A stretch of 64,000 nt of DNA. Source: an uncultured Cohaesibacter sp. (GTDB taxonomy: Bacteria; Pseudomonadota; Alphaproteobacteria; Rhizobiales; Cohaesibacteraceae). Position 1 is the stretch's first letter, and every line of letters begins with the position of its first letter. Of this stretch, positions 56,794 to 64,000 are shown one piece after another. The notes beneath the pieces were generated by a model. The model was not told the DNA's origin, did no database searches, and was given only the letters and a program-made list of their open reading frames with translations. A program made the translations under genes and the position numbers. The stretch covers positions 558,001-622,000 of the forward strand of contig NZ_OY781114.1 of assembly GCF_963676485.1 (NCBI RefSeq), read 5' to 3'.

Positions 56794-57168
56794 CTAATAC
56801 CAGCGCGGACGATAGAACACGGTCCGCTCGGGAATGGTTTCATCCTCGCTATGGTAAACTTCATATTCCATGCATTTTGGGGTGTTGGCCTTGTCCACTT
56901 GCACGGCGGTGCATTCCGCGATGAAGGTCTTGCCCTCATTGAGGGTAAAGCGGATATCATTGGCCGGATCATTACTGAGTTCGGACACTTTGCCGAAATA
57001 GGTCTTCCCCTCGAAGATCACCAGATCATCCAGCTTTGGCCCACCGGGATAAAACAGAATCTTGATTTTCGTTCCGTCCGGCTTCTGTCCACTTATCTTT
57101 GCTGGCACACAGGCTGTCAAAAAAACAAGCGGCAGGACGGAAAGGATCATTCGAATAGATGATTTCAT
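56794..57168 (-). CDS. Small lipoprotein
   Basis: A 124-residue protein with a lipobox: residues 1-20 end in LVFLTAC, so Cys20 would be lipidated. The mature domain has two Cys-bearing strands (FIAECTAVQVDKANTPKCMEYEV), probably a disulfide. GGGGGAGATGTC lies before ATG 57168. Function unknown; likely an envelope protein. Confidence 0.72.
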   Translation of the reverse strand: MKSSIRMILSVLPLVFLTACVPAKISGQKPDGTKIKILFYPGGPKLDDLVIFEGKTYFGKVSELSNDPANDIRFTLNEGKTFIAECTAVQVDKANTPKCMEYEVYHSEDETIPERTVFYRPRWY

Positions 57169-57307
57169 GACATCTCCCCCTGTGACAGGTCGCGGTATCC
57201 TAGCACAGCCCTTCACACAGACCATCGGACAAATGAACTTGTTCAACGCTTCGTAAAAGGCACGAAGGCCACAATCGGCTGAAACGCGAGAGAGGAGCGC
57301 ACAAAGA

Positions 57308-57358
57308 AAAAGCGCCGTTTTGGGCCATCCTTTCAGGAAAGCTCAAAGCGGCGCTTTT
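57308..57358 (-). terminator. Rho-independent terminator of gshA
   Basis: Stem AAAAGCGCCG / CGGCGCTTTT closes a long loop; on the minus strand it is followed by TTTTCTTT, 24 nt after the gshA stop codon. Confidence 0.75.
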
Positions 57359-57382
57359 CGATATCAGGCACACGGGACATAC

Positions 57383-58762
57383 TCAGTATGCGAAATCTTC
57401 AAAGACGCGGTTGATGTTGCCGCCCCATTCATTGTTATAGCGCATGAGCAGCTGATCGGACGGCGTCAAGCCAAGCGTGACGGTTTCTTCCAGCGCGGCA
57501 AGATATTGGGTTTCATCAAAGCCGGCGCCATTGACCCGTGCCCGCGCAGTCAGCCCTTTGCGGGCGATGTTGACAACCTTCTTGCCCAGTTCCAGAACGG
57601 TTGTGTCGCGGAATGGTGTCTTGAGGCCATGGGTAGCGACCGCGATGCGCAGCGCTTCGCGCTCCTCGGCTGTCCAATCCTTGACCAGATCCCAGGCAGC
57701 ATCCAGCGCCGATTGATCATAAAGCAGGCCGGTCCAGAGCGCAGGCAGCGCACAAATGCGGCGCCATGGCCCACCATCCGCGCCACGCATTTCGATATAG
57801 CGTTTGAGACGCACCTCGGGGAATACTGTGGTGAGATGATCTTCCCAATCCTGCAGGGTTGGCTCCGTATCCGGCATACCATCCTTGCGCTTGCCGCCAA
57901 GATATTCGCGGAAGGTCAGGCCGGTCATGTCATAATAGGTATGGTCACGCACGATAAAATACATCGGCACGTCGAGCGCCCAGTCCACATATTGCTCATA
58001 GCCGAACCCTTCTTCGAAGACGAACGGCAGCATACCGGTGCGGTCCTTGTCGGTATCATGCCAAATGGCCCCGCGCAGAGACTGGTAGCCATTCTTGTGG
58101 CCATCAATAAAAGGTGAGTTGGCAAACAGAGCGGTCGCGATGGGCTGCAACGCGAGGCCGACACGCATCTTCTGCACCATGTCCACTTCGCTGGAAAAAT
58201 CGAGATTGACCTGAATGGTGCAGGAGCGGAACATCATGTCCAGCCCGCGGCTGCCGACCTTGGGCATATAGTTCATCATGATGCCATAGCGGCTCTTGGG
58301 CATCACCGGCACTTCATCCAGATGCCATTTCGGCGATACTCCCAGACCAAGAAAACCGATGCCGAGTGGATCGGCCACTTCACGCAATTGCGCCAGATGG
58401 CGATGCACTTCACGGCAGGTCTGATGCAGGTTGTCCAGAGGTGCACCGGACAGCTCGAACTGGCCACCCGGCTCAAGAGAAATGGCGCCCCCTTCGATGG
58501 GGTCGACAAGCCCTATGATCTTGCCCTTGTCTTCAATGCGCTTCCAGCCCAGCAGGCCTTCCATGCCCAGAAGCAGGCGCTCGATGCCGCGCTCTCCTTC
58601 GTAAGGAACCGGCTCGAAGCTATCTTTGTAGAAGGTGAATTTCTCGTGCTCGGAACCGATACGCCACTTTTCCTTAGGCTTCTCCCCTGTCGAAATGGAC
58701 TCAATCAGAGTGTTGCGGTCGTTAAGGGTCAGGGCTTCAGCTTTTGTCTGGGAAGCGGCCAT
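57383..58762 (-). CDS. gshA: Glutamate-cysteine ligase
   Basis: A 459-residue enzyme for the first step of glutathione synthesis, of the plant/alphaproteobacterial type rather than the E. coli type. Landmarks are IGSEHEKFTF near the start, EGGAISLEPGGQFELSGAP, the Cys-binding-like MPKVGSRGLDMMFRSCTIQVNLDF and VRLKRYIEMRGADGG near the middle of the C-terminal half. Length fits the family (about 450-460). It is followed by a terminator and preceded by a divergent promoter-like region. Confidence 0.95.
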   Translation of the reverse strand: MAASQTKAEALTLNDRNTLIESISTGEKPKEKWRIGSEHEKFTFYKDSFEPVPYEGERGIERLLLGMEGLLGWKRIEDKGKIIGLVDPIEGGAISLEPGGQFELSGAPLDNLHQTCREVHRHLAQLREVADPLGIGFLGLGVSPKWHLDEVPVMPKSRYGIMMNYMPKVGSRGLDMMFRSCTIQVNLDFSSEVDMVQKMRVGLALQPIATALFANSPFIDGHKNGYQSLRGAIWHDTDKDRTGMLPFVFEEGFGYEQYVDWALDVPMYFIVRDHTYYDMTGLTFREYLGGKRKDGMPDTEPTLQDWEDHLTTVFPEVRLKRYIEMRGADGGPWRRICALPALWTGLLYDQSALDAAWDLVKDWTAEEREALRIAVATHGLKTPFRDTTVLELGKKVVNIARKGLTARARVNGAGFDETQYLAALEETVTLGLTPSDQLLMRYNNEWGGNINRVFEDFAY

Positions 58763-58902
58763 GAAACAGGCTCCTTGAAATATTGCAAGCGCGACAATGC
58801 ATCTTCATATGTCACGTCTAGTCAAACTAGGCATTCGGTACAACGGTTACAATGGTTGAGCTTTGCTTGTTCTTAAAAAAAGTATGAAAGCAACTGGCCC
58901 AA

Positions 58903-59886
58903 TCAGATGATCTCTTCGGCTGGCAACTCAGTCGGGGATTGCTTGTGGCTCTCTTTCAAAGCCACCTGTTCGCGATAGATAATGTAAAGGCCAGCAGCGA
59001 CGGTCACCGCAATGCCCCAGGCTGCCATGGTGTTGGGCAGATCGGAAAAGATGATCCAGCCAATGAGTGTGGCAAAGGGAATTTCCAGATATTGCATCGG
59101 CGCAAGCGTGCTGGAGGGAGCATAATGAACCGCCGATGTCATCAGCAGATGACCGAGCGATCCGATGACACCAGCGCCCAGCAAAAACATCCAGTCCCGG
59201 GATGTCGGCCATGTCAGATCCAGCGCCTCAAATCCTTCCCCATTGAAAATGAGGATCGGCAGCGTGATAATCACCAGTGCGATCGCAGCTGAGACGACTT
59301 GCACGGAGACCGGGTCTATCCCTCGGCTCATCTGGCGCGTGACCAACATGAAGACCACAAAAGTGAAGGCCACGCCAACAGGCCAGAGGGCATTTAGCCC
59401 AACGGACATGAAGTTTGGCTGCACCACCATCAAGGTACCGCAAAAGCCGATCAGAGCGGCAAAAATCCGGTGTGGGCCAACAATTTCCTTCATGATGAAA
59501 TGGCCCACAAACAGCATAAGAATGGGGTAGATAAAGCAGATAGCCGTGGTGTCTGCCATGGGCATATAACGCAAGCCAAAATACATACCCGCTATCCCGG
59601 CGATCTGCATGCTCGAGCGCCAGAACAGGCGCCACCAGACATAAGCCCGCAGGTTGATGATATGCGCGATAGAGCCCTTGCGCCGGATCAACATGGCGGT
59701 TCCCATGAAGATCAGCTGCATGGAGAAGCGCACCACCAGCACCGTGACCAGAGACACAGATTGCCCCAGAATCTTGACGAAGGCATCACTGAAGGGAATC
59801 ATCATGCAAAAGAGCACCATCAGGAATATGCCCAGGAGCGGGTTATCACCTTCAAGACCGGCAGATCTTTTTATGCTGGCAGCCAT
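58903..59886 (-). CDS. EamA/DMT-family transporter
   Basis: A 327-residue ten-helix permease with two EamA repeats (LLGIFLMVLFCMMIPFSDAFVKIL at the start, then LLGAGVIGSLGHLLMTSAVHYAP in the second repeat, as in RhaT/RarD-type members). ATG 59886 is preferred over 59892 because AGAGGCG is then correctly spaced. No regulator adjacent. Confidence 0.9.
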   Translation of the reverse strand: MAASIKRSAGLEGDNPLLGIFLMVLFCMMIPFSDAFVKILGQSVSLVTVLVVRFSMQLIFMGTAMLIRRKGSIAHIINLRAYVWWRLFWRSSMQIAGIAGMYFGLRYMPMADTTAICFIYPILMLFVGHFIMKEIVGPHRIFAALIGFCGTLMVVQPNFMSVGLNALWPVGVAFTFVVFMLVTRQMSRGIDPVSVQVVSAAIALVIITLPILIFNGEGFEALDLTWPTSRDWMFLLGAGVIGSLGHLLMTSAVHYAPSSTLAPMQYLEIPFATLIGWIIFSDLPNTMAAWGIAVTVAAGLYIIYREQVALKESHKQSPTELPAEEII

Positions 59887-59992
59887 GGACATCGCCTCTG
59901 TTCAATTGTGATGGTCGTCCCGCCAAGAGTAAGGCAAACATCGATAAAATGCTTCTAAGGGTTACAATCGGTGGACGCTGGAAAAACCAAAA

Positions 59993-60022
59993 GCCCGACC
60001 GGATCTCTGATGTCGGTCAGGC
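59993..60022 (-). terminator. Rho-independent terminator of the LysE-type gene
   Basis: Imperfect stem GCC-CGACCG / CGGTC-AGGC with TTTTGGTTTTTCC following on the minus strand, about 135 nt after the stop at 60158. Confidence 0.6.
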
Positions 60023-60157
60023 ATAGTTACTTCTAACTCCCCTACAGTATGGGACCAGAGGCAACAAATGAAACTTATTGATCAATCCGGCAGCATCCTT
60101 GATGGATGAAATCAAGGCAACCCCAGTTCCCCAGCAGGATCGATCACTCAACTGTTT

Positions 60158-60802
60158 TTAGTCTGTGAGAGCCAACTTGGCCCCAAGGCTGACAAGCAGC
60201 CCGCCAAACGTACGATCCAGCCACAGGGCAACGGTCTTGTTATTGCGCAGATAGGCGCCCAAAGGGGCAGCCAGCATGATGAAGCCGGCCTCGACGACCA
60301 ACCCAACGGCAATGACGATGGCTCCGAGCAAAACAGTATTCAGCAATATCTGATGACCACTCAAGGACCCATCATGTGGGATGAACTGGGGCAGGAAGGC
60401 AAGAAAGAACAGGGCAACCTTGGGATTGAGCACATCGATCATCACGCCTTGACGATAGGCCGCCCAAGCTGAAAGACGCACTTTTGCCTTGGCCTCTGTG
60501 GGCAAAAGGCTCTCGCGGGAAAAGAGGGTCTTAGCCCCGAGCCAGATCAGATAGGCCGCTCCGACATATTTGACCAACATGAAAGCAGTGGCAGACGTCG
60601 CCAGAATGGCCGAAACGCCAAGGGCTGCAGCCATGACATGCACCAAAGCACCGGAACAGACGCCGAGCGAGGCTGCAAAACCGATTTTGCGACCATGCCC
60701 TAGCGTGCGCGACAAAATGAAAATGAGATCGGGGCCCGGCGCAATATTGAGCATCAGGCAAGCGACAAGAAACAGGCCCCAGGCCTCGGCGGACATGAAC
60801 AT
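60158..60802 (-). CDS. LysE-family amino-acid exporter
   Basis: A 214-residue, six-helix exporter. The first helix carries LMLNIAPGPDLIFILSR, a family signature, and the mid-protein has DVLNPKVALFFLAFLPQFI. The start is uncertain: ATG 60802 begins right at the first helix, while ATG 60862 would add 20 polar residues not usual in the family. Second LysE-type exporter in the window. Confidence 0.88.
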   Translation of the reverse strand: MFMSAEAWGLFLVACLMLNIAPGPDLIFILSRTLGHGRKIGFAASLGVCSGALVHVMAAALGVSAILATSATAFMLVKYVGAAYLIWLGAKTLFSRESLLPTEAKAKVRLSAWAAYRQGVMIDVLNPKVALFFLAFLPQFIPHDGSLSGHQILLNTVLLGAIVIAVGLVVEAGFIMLAAPLGAYLRNNKTVALWLDRTFGGLLVSLGAKLALTD

Positions 60803-60960
60803 GGTCAAACGGCTTTCAGGATCAACAGTCTCGCGGTTAGGCCAAACTGCTTCTTGGGTCATATTGAAAGAGGAAACACCGGCGCAATCAGCCAGTCATT
60901 CATAGGAAAGTGTTCCGAGACTAGCGCCAATGAGTTTTTGAGACAACCCTCATCGGCTGC

Positions 60961-61743
60961 TCAGTGTGGCTGGTCCGCCCAATCTCCCAGCACAGCCTGA
61001 ACGATGGCCAATGCGGCCACAGCGGCGGTATCGGCGCGCAGTATACGGGGGCCCAGAGGAATGGGCGTTACGAAAGAGGATGCGCGCAGCATCTCGCGTT
61101 CTTCCGCCGAGAAGCCACCTTCCGGCCCGATCAGAACCGCGAGCGGCGGTACGGCATTGCCCTCCCCGCGAATGGTATCAAGAATGGCCAGAGGGTCTTT
61201 GCCCAGCTCGCCTTCATCGCAGAATATAATGTGGCGCCCTTCGTCGGAGCTCTCCCAATCGGCCAGCACCTTGGCAAGGGTGGATGCCTCCGTCACCTCT
61301 GGAATGGCGAGAATACCACATTGCTCGGCAGCCTCGATGACATTCATGCGCATTTTATCGAGCTTGGGGCGGCGCTCCTGCGTGTGCTGGGTGAAGACAG
61401 GGCGCAACTGGCTGGCGCCCATTTCCACTGCCTTCTGCGCCATATAGTCAATGCGGGCGGATTTGAGCGGAGCGAACAGATAATGCAGATCGCTCGCCTC
61501 CGGATCGGGTTGCGGGCGCACCTGCTCCAGCGGAATGAGCGCACATTTCTTGCGGCCCATGGGGCGGACTTCCACCTTCCATTCGCCATCCCTGCCATTG
61601 AAGATGAGCATTTCGTCACCGTCCTGCATGCGCAGAACATTGAGCAGATAGTTTGCCTGTGCCCGTTCGCACGGAATGGCGATACGCTCTGCAATATCCT
61701 GTTCTACCCACAGGCGTTGGCTCTTGAAATCATAATGGGACAT
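60961..61743 (-). CDS. rsmE: 16S rRNA (uracil-1498-N3)-methyltransferase
   Basis: A 260-residue SPOUT-class enzyme that methylates U1498 of 16S rRNA. The N-terminal part is a PUA-like domain; the C-terminal knot has LIGPEGGFSAEEREML and the SAM-binding IPLGPRILRADTAAVAAL. The gene is divergent from xseA. Confidence 0.95.
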   Translation of the reverse strand: MSHYDFKSQRLWVEQDIAERIAIPCERAQANYLLNVLRMQDGDEMLIFNGRDGEWKVEVRPMGRKKCALIPLEQVRPQPDPEASDLHYLFAPLKSARIDYMAQKAVEMGASQLRPVFTQHTQERRPKLDKMRMNVIEAAEQCGILAIPEVTEASTLAKVLADWESSDEGRHIIFCDEGELGKDPLAILDTIRGEGNAVPPLAVLIGPEGGFSAEEREMLRASSFVTPIPLGPRILRADTAAVAALAIVQAVLGDWADQPH

Positions 61744-61921
61744 GGCGGCCTCGCTCGGTCGATCTGTTTTCCCCTTTTCTTAGCTGAATTTCCCCCAAGA
61801 GCAAGGGGGCTTTGTGCGATCCATGCCGCTTTGGCGCAAAAGCGCTGGCCCGAAGCTTGACCGGAGCAGCAAAGATGGGCACCAATGGGCCAATTCAAAC
61901 GAATCTCAATCGGGAATCATC

Positions 61922-63919
61922 ATGGTCGAACGTGCGCCCAGCAATGCAGCCGAATTTACCGTTTCTGAAATATCCTACGCGGTAAAATCCTCCATTGAGG
62001 ATCAATTCGGCTATGTGCGCGTGCGCGGTGAGCTGGGGCGGGTGTCCCGCCCGGCATCGGGCCATATCTATCTTGACCTGAAAGATGAAAAATCGGTGCT
62101 ATCGGGCGTCATTTGGCGGGGCGCTGCCAGTAAGCTGGCTGTAAAGCCCGAACAAGGGCTTGAAGTTGTCGCCACGGGCAAGCTGACAACCTTCCCCGGC
62201 CAGTCGAAATATCAGATGGTCATAGACCATATGGAGCCGGCTGGTGCAGGCGCGTTGATGGCGCTGCTGGAAGAACGCAAGAAGAAGCTCGCCGCCGAAG
62301 GTCTGTTCGCGCAGGAACGCAAAAAGCCCCTCCCCCATCTGCCCAGCGTGATCGGCGTTGTCACTTCGCCCAGCGGCGCTGTGATCCGCGATATTCTGCA
62401 TCGCGTGCGAGATCGCTTTCCGGTTCATGTCATTGTCTGGCCTGTACGTGTGCAGGGCGAGAGCTGTGCGGAGGAAGTCGCCAACGGTGTGCGCGGCTTC
62501 AATGCCCTGCCGCTCGGCGGGCCTATTCCGCGCCCGGACCTGATCATTGTGGCGCGCGGCGGTGGCAGTCTGGAAGACCTCTGGGGCTTTAACGAGGAAG
62601 CTCCAGCCCGTGCGGTTGCCGAGAGTGATATTCCTGTCATTTCCGCTGTCGGCCACGAGACCGACGTGACTCTCATCGACTATGTCGCCGATCTACGCGC
62701 TCCGACCCCGACGGGAGCCGCCGAACTGGCGCTACCGGTGCGGTCCGAACTGGTGGCCACACTTGGCGATCTGCATTTGCGCCAATATGGCGCCATGGCG
62801 CGCATGATGGATCGGCGCCGCTCCGATTTGCGCTCGGCAGCCCGTGCCCTGCCGCAGCCACGGGACATTCTCGCGCTTGCCCGTCAGCGCTTTGACATGG
62901 TTTCGGGGCGACTGGAGCAAGGGCTCGTCGGCTCGACACAAGTGCGCCGCTCACGGCTGGATGTTGCAGCAGGCCGGTTGCGCCCAAACCTTGTGACCGA
63001 GAGGTTGAAGGTGCAGAGAGATCGCCTTGGCGAGCGCAGCGACCGTCTATACAAGAGCCTTGCCATTGCCAGCCAGACCAAACGCACCCAGCTTTCTAGC
63101 GCCGCTATCCGCCTGCGCAGCGAACTTGTCACAGGGCGCATTGACTTGCAGAAAGAGCGGCTTTCAGACCGGACTGCGCGTCTTAATCGCGTATCCCTGC
63201 TGACCGTTGAGCAAAAGCGCAAACAACTGGATGCAGCCAGCCGCCTGCTCGAAAGCCTTTCGCACAAGGGCGTGCTCAAACGCGGCTTTGCGCTGGTGCG
63301 TGACCGCAACGGAAAACTGATCCGCCGCGCCAAGCAGATCAATCCCGGCTCGCCCCTCAGCCTCAGCTTCGAGGATGGCTCCATCAGTGCCACCGCCTCG
63401 CTCATTGATAGCTATGAGCCCGGACCTGTTTCCATGGTGCGCCCTCCGGTGCCGCCAGAGGAAGACACAGCCACAGCGGAAAATAGACAGGACACAGAAG
63501 GCGGCGATGCGCTCGAAGCTGTGTCAACAGGTATCATGAGCGCGGATGCCATATCAGCGGAAGATATCGAAGCCCATTTGCGCACCATTGCAGGCAAGCG
63601 GGCGCGCCGTCGCGTGGCCAAGGCCAAGGATATTCCGGTTGAGAAGGTGCCAGAGCCGGAAACGCCGGAAGGCGAACCGGCTGCGATACCGCAAGAAGAG
63701 AATGCTCCGGTTGAAAAGGCCATCGCAAAGGTTCTGACTGAAGATGCCTCCGCGGAACGCCTGGAAAAGGCGACAGCGAAGCTGACCAAGGCGATCGAAC
63801 AGGAAATCCTGACGCGCCTTAACGAACAGGACAAACCCAAAGAGCCGAAAAAGCCGAGCCGCCCTCGCAAGAAAAGCAGCAAGAAAGGCGATGACGACGC
63901 ACAGGGGAGCCTGTTTTAA
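61922..63919 (+). CDS. xseA: Exodeoxyribonuclease VII large subunit with extended tail
   Basis: A 665-residue protein. The OB domain (about 10-105) binds single-stranded DNA; the nuclease part has VIGVVTSPSGAVIRDILH, RGGGSLEDLWGFNEE and VGHETDVTLIDYVADLRAPTPT. A long coiled coil spans about 280-460, then GFALVRDRNGKLI closes the usual domain. Most family members end near 450-530; here a further 150 or so residues follow, acidic then lysine-rich, ending in QGSLF, like a sliding-clamp binding motif. It degrades single-stranded DNA with XseB, which is not in the window. ATG 61922 is chosen where homology begins. Confidence 0.95.
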   Translation: MVERAPSNAAEFTVSEISYAVKSSIEDQFGYVRVRGELGRVSRPASGHIYLDLKDEKSVLSGVIWRGAASKLAVKPEQGLEVVATGKLTTFPGQSKYQMVIDHMEPAGAGALMALLEERKKKLAAEGLFAQERKKPLPHLPSVIGVVTSPSGAVIRDILHRVRDRFPVHVIVWPVRVQGESCAEEVANGVRGFNALPLGGPIPRPDLIIVARGGGSLEDLWGFNEEAPARAVAESDIPVISAVGHETDVTLIDYVADLRAPTPTGAAELALPVRSELVATLGDLHLRQYGAMARMMDRRRSDLRSAARALPQPRDILALARQRFDMVSGRLEQGLVGSTQVRRSRLDVAAGRLRPNLVTERLKVQRDRLGERSDRLYKSLAIASQTKRTQLSSAAIRLRSELVTGRIDLQKERLSDRTARLNRVSLLTVEQKRKQLDAASRLLESLSHKGVLKRGFALVRDRNGKLIRRAKQINPGSPLSLSFEDGSISATASLIDSYEPGPVSMVRPPVPPEEDTATAENRQDTEGGDALEAVSTGIMSADAISAEDIEAHLRTIAGKRARRRVAKAKDIPVEKVPEPETPEGEPAAIPQEENAPVEKAIAKVLTEDASAERLEKATAKLTKAIEQEILTRLNEQDKPKEPKKPSRPRKKSSKKGDDDAQGSLF

Positions 63920-64000
63920 AAGCTCCCACCTTTTGGGGATTATGGGGAGCATTCTGCGGCAGGTGTGTCACCCTCGCATGCATATACCCTTTAACAAAAA

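Overview
The window reads as chromosome of an alphaproteobacterium, most likely a marine member of the Hyphomicrobiales (a Cohaesibacter/Stappia-like relative is my guess, not a proof). The pointers are a CIRCE-controlled groESL pair, the hisS-hisZ-hisG operon, an alphaproteobacterial-type glutamate-cysteine ligase, a CheZ-family phosphatase, SlyX, and DUF6101, DUF2927, DUF1127 and BA14K-type proteins. Coding regions are moderately GC-rich; several intergenic stretches are strikingly AT-rich. I found no rRNA or tRNA gene, insertion sequence, prophage structural gene or CRISPR array.

Layout. 1-5.6 kb: start of a TldD/PmbA protein, DUF6101, a Spy/CpxP-like periplasmic protein, a patatin-like esterase, a small metal-binding protein and a sigma-54 activator with a degenerate receiver. 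5.7-11 kb: an acetyltransferase, two paralogous secreted EF-hand proteins and an OmpR-type response regulator/histidine kinase pair. 11.2-17.5 kb: acetyltransferase, SulP transporter, NadR-kinase-like protein, groES-groEL, DUF1349. 18-24.4 kb: a small EF-hand protein, two chemoreceptors (one next to a periplasmic sensor protein), slyX and an Rrf2 regulator. 24.5-29.3 kb: an accessory-looking stretch with a phage CII-like regulator, an orphan Cas6-like RAMP protein, a degenerate YdjC/ChbG-like protein, small ORFs and AT-rich DNA. 29.3-37.4 kb: GH3 hexosaminidase, hisGZS, MscS channel, tag, a tandem 85-bp repeat and cheZ. 37.9-44.5 kb: DUF2927, L,D-transpeptidase, LysE exporter opposite a MocR regulator, GGDEF protein, cytochrome c. 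44.5-50 kb: acetyltransferase, lutABC, DUF1127. 50-64 kb: LysR, EamA transporters, BA14K, TetR opposite an SDR, a CrtC/AttH-like protein, a lipoprotein, gshA, LysE, rsmE and xseA.

How the genes fit together. The most coherent unexplained unit is 6.3-11 kb. Both EF-hand genes carry, about 190-200 bp upstream and with identical internal spacing, a 45-bp element TGTCGCC-N3-TGTATC-N13-GATACA-N4-GTTACA, and an identical 20-nt hairpin (GGGCCAATTCCTCATTGGCC) just ahead of their ribosome binding sites. The second 45-bp copy lies between an EF-hand gene and the divergent response-regulator gene. This looks like a small autoregulated regulon coupling a two-component system to secreted calcium-binding proteins. 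Other items worth a second look are the Cas6-like gene without any CRISPR array, the tandem 85-bp structured repeat after cheZ, and an xseA product with a long charged tail ending in a clamp-binding-like QGSLF.
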